DNA from: Flaccisagitta enflata
Taxonomy: Eukaryota > Chaetognatha > Sagittoidea > Aphragmophora
NCBI GenBank assembly: GCA_965153355.1
Contig: OZ231127.1
Location: 69,812,001 to 69,876,000, forward strand
Length of the DNA: 64,000 nt
Reading direction: 5' to 3'
Made by a program: the position numbers and the translations under genes. Positions 1 to 9,800 of this stretch are shown here, piece after piece (within the stretch, counting starts at the first letter, position 1; the number at the start of each line of letters is the position of its first letter). The notes under the pieces were generated by a model. It did not search any database. It was not told where the DNA came from and saw only the letters and a list, made by a program, of their open reading frames with translations.

Positions 1-10
1 AGCTCTGTTA

Positions 11-11
<1 letters not shown>

Positions 12-80
<69 letters not shown>
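12..80. repeat. (CT)n microsatellite at window edge
   Basis: Uninterrupted CT dinucleotide tract of about 69 bp, preceded by a few non-repeat bases. Confidence 0.97.
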
Positions 81-84
<4 letters not shown>

Positions 85-89
85 GTTAT

Positions 90-690
90 TGAGCTTGCAG
101 GCGTGTATAAAGTTGAGCATTCCCCCTATAAAATCAAAGGGTTTGGAGAAGGGGAAAAAAATCAAAAGCTAAAAAAGAAAATTTTTGAAGATTTAACACC
201 TTTGGTAGTTCCAAATAGTAGTCTCTGATTACCACAACACATTTTAACACTATTTAAACTTATAATATACTGTTTTATTGCTTTGTGGGGAAGAAAATCA
301 TAGATTTTGTAATGCGACATGACGCGTTGTGGGGAAGAAAATCAAAGACAGGGGGGGGGGGAATAAAATCAAGAGCCTCTCAATTTTATACGCCCCTGTG
401 AGCTTGACTAACTAAACTTATTCCTAACCGATGCATATCATTACTTCTGTCTGGAACAGAAAAAGGTCAAGTATAATAGAGTTCCCCTGACAAGATTATT
501 TGTAATCTCATTGATAAACAAATGATGGTATGACCGAGAATCAAAAGTGATAGTACCTACCGTGTTTGCAACAATGAATCGTGAGTGGCCAAATTGGAGA
601 TTATTCTGACAACAACCATCTCAAATTCCAAAAGAGCCCAGACCTTAATCAACGCTGATAGGTTTTTTTTTCGTTTTTTTTTCTTTTTTG
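90..690. other. AT-rich non-repetitive stretch
   Basis: No convincing coding frame. It contains two copies of the phrase TTGTGGGGAAGAAAATCA (about 285-302 and 325-342) and a G10 run near 351. The sequence lies downstream of the minus-strand SRCR exons, so part could be 3' UTR of that gene, but no AATAAA on the minus strand was found close to the stop codon. Confidence 0.5.
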
Positions 691-691
691 A

Positions 692-822
692 AGCCGCATG
701 CACGCGACTCTGGAACCTGCTATGTCGGTCAGTCGGTCCGTAACTTTTCGCTTTTTTGCTGTTTTTGGGCGGTTTGAGCACCATTGCCCTTTTTATCACT
801 GCCCTGCCCAGCGACTTCATAC
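692..822 (-). mobile_element. Family A interspersed repeat, degenerate copy
   Basis: The hairpin end (GCATGCACGCGACTCT), the GTCGGTCAGTCGGTCCGT run and the CACTGCCCTGCCCAGCGACT end are all recognisable, but the terminal CCGGCCTTGTTT is lost. It is followed by a T-rich tract to about 895. Confidence 0.6.
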
Positions 823-937
823 TTTGTTTTTTTTTTTGTTTTCGTTTTTGTTTTGTTTTTTGTTTTTTTGTTTTTTTTTGTTTTTTTTTGTTATGTAGCC
901 GTGCCATCATCCTTAAATCGTAACCATAATTCATAAT

Positions 938-1040
938 CAAAGCCTTATCACCATATATATACTAGCGCTATGAGACCGGTAATATAAAAATCTTGCGACA
1001 TTCCCGTCGCTTCTGCATTCCCGCTGCTCCGTCATTTTTG
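938..1040. repeat. Dispersed repeat C, copy 1
   Basis: Contains ATCAAAGCC..TAT, then AAAATCTTGCGACATTC and GCTTCTGCATTC. The same order of words recurs at 3458-3550, so the two copies bracket the SRCR exon set. No function is visible. Confidence 0.45.
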
Positions 1041-1076
1041 CTGCTCCGGCATTCTCGCCAAGGCGGCGTCATGTTT

Positions 1077-1340
1077 CTAATTTTGATCGCATTTGATGGC
1101 CACGTGTTGGCCAATCTCAACGTCGCAATCGCGGCTTCTTGCTCGCTTCTCGCAATTGTAGATGGTCTTTTCGTCTCCCTTGCAGGAAAAGATGTACTTG
1201 GATTCAGGGTCGTCGTAATTTCCTTTGCCAATCGTGGAAAAATGGAATACATCAAAATAAGAATGGTAGCTCAAAACTTCTCCCCCTTGTCCGCCAAGCA
1301 TCCGACAAACAACGTTCGCCAAGGCCCTTGGATTATCGAC
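1077..1340 (-). CDS. SRCR domain, C-terminal half; terminal exon
   Basis: This minus-strand exon encodes the second half of a scavenger receptor cysteine-rich domain. It opens with VDNPRALANVVCRMLGG, followed by FSC-KGDE, IYNC, RDC and ends VAIKC-DQN before a TAG stop. The reading VVCRMLG, then C-x-G-x-E, then a spaced C...C...C pattern and a final hydrophobic-x-C is the SRCR signature. Together with the preceding exon there are six conserved cysteines (TIC, VVC, FSC, YNC, RDC, IKC), which matches group A; group A domains are typically split over at least two exons. The 5' boundary is an AG acceptor preceded by a pyrimidine-rich stretch (complement of 1341-1365), and phase 0 joins it cleanly to the upstream exon. 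SRCR proteins act in extracellular ligand binding, often in innate immunity or adhesion; the ligand here is unknown. The stop directly after the domain suggests a short secreted protein, unless a donor inside the exon is used. Confidence 0.75.
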   Translation of the reverse strand, partial: VDNPRALANVVCRMLGGQGGEVLSYHSYFDVFHFSTIGKGNYDDPESKYIFSCKGDEKTIYNCEKRARSRDCDVEIGQHVAIKCDQN

Positions 1341-1546
1341 CTGATTTTGAAAAAAAAGAATATTTGAAAAAAGTGGAATCAAATATGTTGAGTCATCACA
1401 CACCCACAAACACACACCAACAAACACCTATCAACACACACACATACGCACGCGCGCAAATATACTCACAAATCAAATTACGATGAAAGTTATCCAACAA
1501 CTACTTGTTCAATCTATTGATCAAATGACGCTAGATATGGGCTTAC
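1341..1546 (-). other. Intron between SRCR exons
   Basis: On the minus strand it begins GTAAGC (complement of 1541-1546) and ends CAG next to 1340. It is 206 bp long and contains a CA/GT-rich patch at about 1400-1455. Removing it joins ...GTICEDN to VDNPRAL... in frame, which is the expected SRCR order. Confidence 0.7.
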
Positions 1547-1744
1547 GTTATCCTCGCAAATGGTTCCCCATTTCCCATCTTTATCATTGACTAAAAGAAG
1601 TCCTTCCTCCTTATTTTGGGTCATCGAGTAATCGAGTAATTGAACTCCGATGTCTGTATGAAAAGGATAGAACATGGTCGTGTTAAAGCATGGTTTGTTA
1701 ACAATGCTGCCCTCGGGTGATTTGGTTACACAGGTAACACTCGT
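1547..1744 (-). CDS. SRCR domain, N-terminal half; internal exon
   Basis: Minus-strand exon not seen as a complete ORF because it lacks its own start. In the frame matching the downstream exon it reads ...SVTCVTKSPEG, then NKPCFNTT, then LLLVNDKDGKWGTICEDN, ending exactly at a GTAAGC donor. The phrase G-L-L-L-V-N-x-x-G-K-W-G-T-I-C-E-D-N is the classical start of an SRCR domain (G-x-V-E-x-x-x-x-G-x-W-G-T-V-C-D-D). The region before the domain carries two more cysteines and an N-glycosylation-like NTT. The 5' splice boundary is uncertain: an in-frame TAA lies at about 1757-1759, and AG dinucleotides at about 1736-1750 are candidates. The exon was chosen by domain continuity and splice phase, not by a gene predictor. 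Confidence 0.7.
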
Positions 1745-1957
1745 TTGCCCTTGTTAAGCAGTTTGCTTTGGGTAGGCGGCGATATCAGCGGGGGTGAAAA
1801 AGATCGCTCAAAAAAGATTTTTTGCGATTTGACTAAAGTGAGGACGCTGAATAAAACTGTGGTATTCACAAGTCTTCAGCATTACTCGTTATGATGTTTC
1901 ACAAACATTTTTCTCTAAAAAAGTGGAAGAAAAAGGTAACACTTATTCTATGACTTC

Positions 1958-2160
1958 TTTTTAGTCGCGGACAAGCGACTCTATAAGAGGCTTTGTCCAT
2001 CCGTCCGTCCGTCCGTCCGTCCGTCCGTCCGTCCGTCCGTTCGTCCGTCGGTCGGTTGGTCGGTCGGTCCGTGATGATCGAGTTGGAAAGTGTGAAAACT
2101 CACATTTCCGCCCCTGCCCACCCGTCCGCGACTGGTATTGCCCGTGTATCCGGCCTTGTT
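1958..2160 (-). mobile_element. Family A interspersed repeat, near full length
   Basis: Read on the plus strand it starts TTTTTAGTCGCGGACAAGCGACTCTATAAG, passes through a (GTCC)n run at about 1996-2050 and ends GCGACTGG...CCGTGTATCCGGCCTTGTT. It lies between the SRCR internal exon and the putative first exon, so it would be intronic. Confidence 0.85.
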
Positions 2161-2199
2161 AAAACTCATCTCCACCGACATTTTCTCTAAGTCAGAGTT

Positions 2200-3457
2200 A
2201 ACATTCCAATGTATCCATACGCGTAAAGAAAGAGAGACAGGCTGGCTAAAAAAAAACAAATAAATGGAGGGACGGGTACACAGATGCTCAGACAGTTCAT
2301 CACATTAATGAAGTTAAATCTGACTACATGCATGAGGCTTTGTGATGCAATTAAGTGTCATGGAAAAATTGATAAGGTAAGAAGTAACGCCAGTGCGTAA
2401 CTCCCTACAGCATAGTAAGTCAGCAATGATGACAAGAAAAATCGCACCATAAAAATCACCTTTACATACATCGTCATCCGAGTAAGGAAGTAGATCTAGA
2501 AGGAAAAGTGAAATATCTTCCCATCCTAATGAGTGACATCGCTGAAAAAAAGATTGACCATAATGTATATAAAATACTATAGATTAAAAGAAATATTAAC
2601 TGTCTGCGCTGAAGTTGACCTTTTTGTCCCCGGACTTTAACTCTGAGTGCATGAACAGAAAAATGTATGAAACATCATGTCAATTGATTCAATTCAAAAT
2701 TCAAGGGTGCTTTAATGCTTTGTTTTCCGGTTGGAATCCAAAGCAGAACTTCAAGATCTATCAACCAGGGCCGTTGCCAGGATTGTAGACGCTAGCGTTC
2801 GGCCGTAGTGATTTTATCTTACATGCAGTTGAATTTGATCTCAGAGCAAAATCTAAATTGTTGAGGTCCACGAGTTTGTCTCTTTCAAGCTCTACTTTGG
2901 GATAGTTTTTAAAGAAAGTTATTTAGATTCTTGGCTCGTGACTCTCACTGACTATATATTTCGTTTGGGTATATATAGTGAGGGATATTTTTCTTGCATT
3001 TCGATTGAACAACCTGATTCCTGGGATGATTACAGTGCATTGAACCAATAGATTTTCCTTAGAGGAAAAAAAACCTAAATGATTATGAAATTTGTAAAAT
3101 TATTTCACGCAAGAAGAAAGTGTTACAGGATCGGTGGACATGACAAGTATTATTACATCTTCAAGAATCGAATGAGAAAATCAAAGTAAGGTCAATACTC
3201 AGCTAACTAGAAGATGATGAATAAAATAATTGGCCTTTCTGCCTTATGGGTGTATCGGAACATGGAGATAGATGACTCATACTTGGGCAAGCAGGATACT
3301 GTTTATGAACTGTGACTTATGGGCGATTCAGACTGCTTAATGAGCAGTGCTTATACAAATATTGATAATTGAACGAACAAAAGTAGCATGCTTATCTTCA
3401 ATAGAGGCAGTGAGGTGACTTTGAAGTCTTTTGCGGCTGGGCATATTCCATATTTAA
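2200..3457. other. AT-rich unique stretch (probable intron)
   Basis: No strong ORF or repeat. It would be intron if the SRCR gene begins at the signal-peptide exon near 3790. I saw no further SRCR-like exon here, but short exons could be missed by eye. Confidence 0.4.
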
Positions 3458-3670
3458 CAATCAAAGCCCTATATGTCACTATACATTGACGTTAAAAACG
3501 AAAATCTTGCGGCACTCTTGCTGCTTCTGCATTTTCGTCTGTTTCCGTCTCTATGGCTGTAGTTTCATAGTTCGGTTCGTAGGTAACACTTTTTTGGAGG
3601 TCATGAAAACGATTTCCGAGCGTTGCTGCCCCTACACAGTCACATAACAGGCTTTATTGCCCCTGCCCCC
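3458..3670. repeat. Dispersed repeat C copy 2 fused to degenerate family A
   Basis: Begins with the repeat-C words found at 938-1040 (ATCAAAGCCCTATATG, AAAATCTTGCGGCACTC, GCTTCTGCATT). It continues into a diverged family A body: TTTGGAGGTCATG..GAAAACGATTTCCGAGCGTTGCTGCCCCTAC and TTATTGCCCCTGCC. The A body resembles the variant at 60566-60751. Confidence 0.45.
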
Positions 3671-3791
3671 CCGAAAGTAACTGCTCTTTGGTCTTGTCAC
3701 GCACGATTCTCATACCATCGTCAGAATTCCACGGCTTTGTCTCCACGAAGATGCTCATCAGAACGAAAATCAATCCAATCTTGAGATTCAT
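3654..3791 (-). CDS. Putative first exon with signal peptide
   Basis: From an ATG at 3791-3789 (minus strand) the frame reads MNLKIGLIFVLMSIFVE then TKPWNSDDG: a short basic start, a hydrophobic core of about 12 residues and a polar break, which is a classical secretory signal peptide. The frame then runs DGMRIVRDKTKEQLL before a stop at 3654 inside what looks like a family A remnant. It sits upstream of, and on the same strand as, the SRCR exons, so it could supply their signal peptide. A weak donor GTTACT (after ...KE, phase 2) would fit an AG|T acceptor near 1737, but no strong GTAAGT-type donor is visible. Linkage to the SRCR exons is inference. Confidence 0.4.
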   Translation of the reverse strand: MNLKIGLIFVLMSIFVETKPWNSDDGMRIVRDKTKEQLLSGGQGQ

Positions 3792-4149
3792 CTTTTTAAA
3801 AAAAGAAAAAAAAGTTTTCAGAAAAAAAAACTTAAAAAGAATATGATCAAAAAACAAAAAAGATTCCGCTATCTTAGTTCAGTAAGCTGGAGATGTACAT
3901 GTGGTGACGCAGGGCTTCGCTTTGGCTTTGAAAAGCTCAAAAGAATATATCCGCCTCTGTTCAATAGTTATGTCCGCTTGTTAGTCCATACCGCCTGTTT
4001 AAGAGTGTTTATTCATTTTAGTTTCATGATACAGCATCAGATCAAAGTAAGACCGTTGCAAGAGCTTATAAGCTTGTTCAACAGAAATTGATACAGTCGA
4101 ACCAAAACTGTCAAAGACGCAGGCATTACATGGTATGGGCTGGTGCTTT

Positions 4150-4255
4150 TTTACAGGGACGTACATGCGACCAAGGAAACCCACTTTCCAGTTGGTCGGT
4201 CAGTCCGTCCGTCTATCCATCTATCCATCTTTCCGTCCTTTCATCCATCCATGTG
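4150..4255 (-). mobile_element. Family A fragment
   Basis: Holds the hairpin-side half (ACATGCGACC...CCACTTTCCAGT) and the GGTCGGTCAGTCCGTCCGTC run, grading into CCATCTAT repeats. The other end is missing. Confidence 0.5.
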
Positions 4256-4297
4256 TAAATATCTCTCTGTCCATCAGGTAGTCCGCCAGCGAATTTG

Positions 4298-5138
4298 GGT
4301 GCGTTCAGCAACGGGGAATGAACGCCTGTTCAGCAACAATGCCATACAGGTGTTGATGAACACAATGAAAGAGACCTTTGCCCAACGATTTTGTTCAGAG
4401 AGGGCCATAAAAAGTGCGTTCATGAACGGCTAAAAAGATCCACTCCACCAATATCTTTGTCTTTTTACCCAATGTGTATTATCTTCAGTCTTAACTGTAA
4501 CATTTATCTACTCAATGAACAAAACTGTTCATCAAAAGGTAAAATTTGGTATTTCATGAACAGCCAGCTAAGTATCATTAATGGTTTAAGAATTATGAAG
4601 CTAGTGTTAAGTCTAATCCATTTATGGCAAAAGAATCTCTTTGATATGTGCCCATAAAAGGTTCACTTAATCACTGGATTTTTTATCCACTCAATGAAAT
4701 TTTGCTATTCATGAACAGCCAAAAAACAGTATTGATGAACAAAGTCCTAAGATCACTTAATCTTTAACAAAATATCTTTTAACCCAGCCATTCATGAAGA
4801 GTCAAAAAAGTTTCCTCAATAAACTCTTTGTTAAGTTAAACTAGCTGCTCAAAACTGTTATCAAAAAACTTTTTTTGGTTGTTCTTTAACAGCCAGATGA
4901 GCATGTGTCATGAACAGGTAAAAAACTTACTCCACCAACAAAACCATTAGTGGAGTGATTTTTTTTTACCTGTTCAGCAACGGTTTTTTTTTACCCCTCA
5001 ATGAATGGTCGTTCATGAACAGGTCTTTTTGGGCCCTCCATGAACAAAATCGTTTGCCAATAGCCTTTTTTTAGTTGTTCATGAACAGCTCTATAGCATT
5101 GTTCAGCAACATGCGTTCATTCCCCGTTAATGAACACC
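4298..5138. mobile_element. MITE-like element with 45-bp terminal inverted repeats
   Basis: The left end (about 4298-4345: GGTGCGTTCAGCAACGGGG, AATGAACGCCTGTT, CAACAATGCCATA) matches the reverse complement of the right end (about 5090-5138) at roughly 40 of 47 positions. The interior is rich in the self-complementary word GTTCATGAAC and variants (for example 4538-4565, 4708-4722, 5010-5022, 5076-5090), so the whole 840-bp unit can fold on itself. No transposase frame and no clear target duplication. Confidence 0.7.
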
Positions 5139-5401
5139 GTTACAAAGGGATGATTATCTATCAAGTCTAAGTCACAGTGCAAACGAATACAAAATTTGAC
5201 AAGTCAAAACGATTTATACGATATTTTTTATTTCATATATTCAAAGATTTTTTATTGAGATAAAGGATTTGTGGTTGGTAATCATCAATTTTTTGCATAG
5301 GAAAACGTTTTTCTGTACCATATGCTTAGGAAATGTGAGAAAAAAGGATGCGAAATTGATGGATTTTTAATAAAAATTGATTCTTGTGCATTGACATGTC
5401 T

Positions 5402-5546
5402 CGCGTGAAAAACCGAATCTGTCTCTGAATTCAAAATTTTGCATTTTGAAAAACATGGCATCAGTCTAAACGCTTTTAAGAAACAGGCCATGTGTTTAGA
5501 AATGCAAAATTTTGCATTCAGAGACAGATTCGGTTTTTCACGTGGC
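5402..5546. mobile_element. Long hairpin (foldback MITE)
   Basis: The arm at 5402-5459 (CGCGTGAAAAACCGAATCTG, TCTCTGAATTCAAAATTTTG...) is the near-perfect inverse of 5487-5546, with a loop of about 27 bp. Both arms contain an AAAATTTTGCATT core. It is probably a small non-autonomous DNA element. Confidence 0.75.
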
Positions 5547-5599
5547 AACATCTCATGTTTTCCGTGCAATTCTTTTTAAAGAATTCTGTTGTTCCACTA

Positions 5600-5945
5600 A
5601 GTATGCTGCGACTTTACCGATGCGTGATCAATACCATTGGTCAGTTAACCGTTTTTTAATTAATTTAGGGAGTATTAAGCATGCATAAGACTTAAGTTTT
5701 TGTTATATTTCCGCTGCATAGCAGCGTATTCCATCACAGAACAGAACGATTTGTCAAATTTGACGCTGTTCTGCACCACGACCTAAAGAGAGTTTTGCCA
5801 ACCAGTGGACAGGGCCGCATGGATAGAATCTTAGAGACAGTATTTGAGGTTCAACAATAGAAATTATCATTTGACAACTGACCGATGTTTTTTTTCTTTA
5901 ATGTACGCCCCAACGTCCCATCGAGAGACAGATACAATGTAATCA
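5600..5945. other. Unique AT-rich stretch
   Basis: No coding signal. It contains an imperfect inverted pair around GAACAGAACGATTTGTC / GACGCTGTTCTGC (5738-5775). Confidence 0.4.
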
Positions 5946-6019
5946 ATTGCACGCAATGACCAATGACATTAAATTACTAAGGAGAAAGAACAAAAATGAC
6001 AAAATAAATGGAAAAAAGA

Positions 6020-6032
6020 GAGAAAGAAAGAT

Positions 6033-6103
<71 letters not shown>

Positions 6104-6274
6104 CAGAAAGAAAGGAAGAAAGGAAGAAAGGAAGAAAAGAAACAAAGAATCAAAAAAACAAAAAAACAAAAAAACAAAGAAACAAAGGAAGGAAGGAAGA
6201 AAGGACGAAAAAAAAAGAAAAAAAGAAAAAAAGAAAAAAAGAAAGAAAGAAAGAAAGAAAGAAGGAAAAAAGGA

Positions 6275-6310
<36 letters not shown>

Positions 6311-6400
6311 CAGACAGACAGACAGGAAGAAAGGAAGAAAGGAAGAAAGGAAGAAAAGAAACAAAGAAACAAAGAAACAAAGTAACAAAGATTTACCGAC
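6020..6400. repeat. (GAAA)n microsatellite, interrupted
   Basis: About 380 bp of GAAA/GGAA/CAAA units with internal (GACA)4 near 6309. Lys/Glu-Arg or Phe/Leu/Ser ORFs here are translation artefacts. Confidence 0.97.
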
Positions 6401-6409
6401 GGAACAACG

Positions 6410-6830
6410 AACCGAAAGACTAGACCGACGCGACGGGGCGAAAACTGGCTTCCAGTGTCGTGTTGCACGCTATGGAAATGAAAAGGAAGAGAGAGGGCGA
6501 AAAATAACGAGTTAAAGCAGACCTCCCAAATATATATCAAATCGCCTCAAGAATGTATCGACATTCATCAAGGAAGAGCAGGCAAAAAGGGTCCCTAAAT
6601 CTCTTTCATGTATTCTAGTTCCATTCATGCATTGTAGTTATCAAAAATTAAGATCTTTACATTCGACGTTGCATCCAAAAACAATATTTGGATGACACAG
6701 AACTTCCTATTTTTTTCTATCTCTTTCTTTTTCACAACAAAAAATGTGCAGTGAGTTGGAAGTGATTTCTCTTTTTCTTCTTCTTTTTCTTTTTTTGTTT
6801 TTCATCAATGCTCATAGATTTACCACCCAC
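6410..6830. other. Unique stretch between microsatellites
   Basis: No recognisable gene or family. A pyrimidine-rich patch lies at 6710-6800. Confidence 0.4.
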
Positions 6831-6840
6831 GAAGGAGATT

Positions 6841-6942
<102 letters not shown>

Positions 6943-7199
6943 ACACAAACGAGTACACAAATAAAAACCGTAATAATGGGAGTGAAGAGGAAAAAAATTG
7001 TGTGGGAAAACAAAAAAATTGTTAGGGAAAACAAAACATAAACACACCTTCTTCGTCCTCCTCTTCCTCTTCCTCTTCTTGCTACCCACCTTCCTCTCTT
7101 GTTTTCTTTCGTTTCTCGCACCATTTTTCAATGTCGATGGCTCCCAGCCTCCCAGGTCTCACAAAACTTAGTTTTGTCTTCCTTTCTGTCTAGTTTTAC

Positions 7200-7298
7200 T
7201 GATTTCATTCTCTCTTTCATTTTTTCTTTAGTTCTCTCTCTCTTTTCTTTCTTTCTTTCTGTCTCTCTTCTCTTTCTTTCTTTCTTTCTTTCTTTTTT

Positions 7299-7381
<83 letters not shown>

Positions 7382-7490
7382 ACTTTTCTTTTCTTTCTTT
7401 CTTTCTTCCATGCTTGCTTGCTTGCTTGCTTGCTTGCTAGCTTGCTTGCTTGCTAGCTTGTTTGCTTGCTTACTTGCTTTCTTTCTGTCA
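7200..7490. repeat. (TTTC)n then (TTGC)n compound microsatellite
   Basis: TTTC units fill about 7250-7405. They change abruptly to TTGC units at about 7410-7475. Confidence 0.97.
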
Positions 7491-7499
7491 TTCTTTTTT

Positions 7500-7950
7500 T
7501 CCCGCACCCCTCGTCACCTCGTTTTCTACTCCTTCCCCCCTCCCCGTCAATTATGCTCCAGTTCTCTTCCAAGGAATTGATCTCTCTCTTTGTCCTCTTT
7601 TATAGCTGTTCTATGAAAACAACATGTCCCTAAGGACTACCATCCTCGAAATGTAAAAAAAGAAGACAACGTAAAAGAAGAGGTTTTACTGTTTTACCAT
7701 TTCCCTAAATGTTTCAGGAAAATAAAATACTATATTCTTTTTCTTCACTTCCTCGCGACTGTAAGAGGATGTGTCCATCCATCCGTGGGTTGACAGTCAA
7801 CGCAAGACTTACCGAACGCGATTTTGAGGGTTATCTCTTTACATACATATGTCTGAGAAGTCGAAATACAAAATTTTGCGTTTTGAAATGTACGAAAAAT
7901 CGAACATAGAACATCTATCACTTCTTGGGGGTGGGAAGTTGGGACGCGAA
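7500..7950. other. Unique stretch
   Basis: C-rich at 7500-7560, then ordinary sequence. A 66-codon frame at 7709-7909 shows no family resemblance. Confidence 0.35.
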
Positions 7951-7956
7951 GGTATA

Positions 7957-8087
7957 CAGTTAAACCCCGCTCTAACGGATTCAGGAGACTAACAAATTTT
8001 ATCTGTTAGAAGCAGAATGGATCAAGAACTACTATCTGTTGTAGTTGGAATTCCGTTACAAGCGGGTCCGTTAGCGGGGTTCAACTG
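7957..8087. mobile_element. pogo-like MITE, short copy
   Basis: Starts CAGTTAAACCCCGCTCTAAC and ends with the inverse GTTAGCGGGGTTCAACTG, flanked by TA on both sides. Only 131 bp long with no coding capacity. TIRs beginning CAGTTGAACC with TA duplication are known from pogo/Tigger-type elements; the assignment rests on that. Confidence 0.75.
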
Positions 8088-8180
8088 TATATTCATATCT
8101 AATTATATAATTATCCGAATATCTTAATATTTCATATCGAGGGGGAACGCATTTATTGGACGTCTCCTGGCCTTGTCTGT

Positions 8181-8350
8181 TTTTGCTCGCGGACACGCGA
8201 CCATATAAGCCACTTTTTAGTCCGTCGGTCCTTCGGTTAGTCGGCTGGTCGGTTGGTTGGTTGGTCGGTCGATCAGAAAGTCGCTTTTTGAGGTTTTTCG
8301 CTCCTGCCCAACTGTCCGCGACTAACGCTGCCGTGTATACGGCCTTGTCT
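8181..8350 (-). mobile_element. Family A copy, first of a head-to-tail pair
   Basis: Plus-strand reading: CTCGCGGACACGCGACCATATAAG ... CCGTGTATACGGCCTTGTC. It directly abuts a second copy in the same orientation. Confidence 0.85.
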
Positions 8351-8527
8351 TTTAGTCGCGTGCACACTACTCTATAACCCGCTATGTCCATTGGATGGTC
8401 GATCGGTCGCACTTTGCTTTTTTTCGCATTACTGCATTACTGCCCCTACCCAAATGCTTGGTTAGCCTTTTTTCACTGCCCCTACCCACCCGCACGAGAC
8501 TTAGGTAGCCGTTATGCGGCCTTGTTT
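8351..8527 (-). mobile_element. Family A copy, second of a head-to-tail pair
   Basis: TTTAGTCGCGTGCACACTACTC ... CCGCACGAGACTTAGGTAGCC ... GCGGCCTTGTTTT. It contains a duplicated CACTGCCCCTACCCA block. Confidence 0.85.
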
Positions 8528-8605
8528 TCCTTTTCATCCCCTTTGTTTTGAGGCGATTTTTCTGCGACGTTAAAATTGGCATGAACACCGGAAGTGGAGC
8601 CAAAC

Positions 8606-9050
8606 AAAATGATCGCGGCAGTGTTCATAGTTAGAAAATGATCGCGGCAGTGTTCATACTTAAAAAATGATCGCGGCAGTGTTCATACTTACAAAATGAT
8701 AGTGGTAACGTTTATACTTACAAAATGATTGTGGCAAAATTCATACTTACAATATGATTGTGGCAGTGTTCATACTTACAAATTGATCGCGGCAGTGTTC
8801 ATACTTACAAATTGATCGCGGCAGTGTTCATACTTACAAAATGATGGCAGCAATATTCATACTTACAAATTGATTGTGGCAGTGTTTATACTTACAAAAT
8901 GATCGTGGCAGTGTTCATACTTACAAATGATCGCGGCTGTGTTCATACTTATAATAAAGCAGTAGTGTTCATACATAAAAAATTACCATGGCAGTGTTCA
9001 AACTTATAAAATAATTGTGACAGTGTTAATACTTACAAAATGATTGTGAC
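8606..9050. repeat. 29-bp satellite array, about 15 copies
   Basis: The unit is AAAATGATCGCGGCAG followed by TGTTCATACTTAC. Copies diverge mainly at CG positions (TCGCGG to TTGTGG), in the manner of CpG decay. Right-hand copies are more degenerate. Confidence 0.93.
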
Positions 9051-9531
9051 CATCAAAATATCAAATATCTAACGCAAACATGCAGAGATGTTGAAGGAGC
9101 GTCGAGCAAACAAATTGAGGGAACAATGATTTGTGGAAAAAAACGGCAAAATAGTATAAACTCACTCGGAGGATGACAGTATAGCCCGCAGGGACTAGTC
9201 GACATGTCATTCCAACGTCTGATGGTTTTGGCAACTACAGCTTATGAAAAGGCCTTCAATAACCATCGTATTCGGTTTTATTTATTTATTTTTCTATTCT
9301 TTTTTTTTTTTTTTTGCTTGACGAACTTAACAAGATTCTGATTGACTTGAGCAGGTGAATCGGCGTTCATGACTTAACAATCTCAGCAATGTTGTCGTAG
9401 AAACAATATTATTGACTTTGTTTATCAGTTATCACATTCCTCTCACTGATTTTGACTTCAACAGCCTGGACTACTGCACTGAGGTTTATTCAAGTCCCAC
9501 CGAGCATATTTTGACTCCTAACAGCCATGGG

Positions 9532-9610
9532 TTTTTAGTCGCGTGCACGCGACCCTACACCTTGCCGTGTCGGTTGGTCCGTCGGTACGTCAGTCCGTCA
9601 CATTCTTAAA
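9532..9610 (-). mobile_element. Family A, truncated
   Basis: Keeps the hairpin end (TTTTTAGTCGCGTGCACGCGACC) and the CGGT/CCGT run, then breaks off before the GGCAGGGGC part. Confidence 0.75.
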
Positions 9611-9619
9611 ATTGTGACT

Positions 9620-9800
9620 TCTTCAGGTAAATTAGGGTAATTAGAGGTATTTTAGGGTACTTCAGGGTACTTCAGGGTACTTCAGGGTACTTTAGGGTAC
9701 TTAGATTACTCTAGGAGCGTATGATGTATTAGGATAGTTTCTGGTATTTTCGGGTATTTTTGGTAATTTTTGGGTATTTTTGAGTATTTTGGGTATTTTA
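9620..9800. repeat. 10-bp tandem repeat
   Basis: Units TTCAGGGTAC/TTTAGGGTAC at 9650-9705, drifting into GGGTATTTTT units to about 9800. It resembles telomere words (TTAGGG) but the period is 10. Confidence 0.85.

Noticed and set aside
8606-9050. CRISPR-like array of 29-bp repeats
   Set aside because: Units are contiguous with no unique spacers, and the context is eukaryotic.
9650-9710. Telomeric TTAGGG
   Set aside because: The period is 10 (TTCAGGGTAC), not 6.
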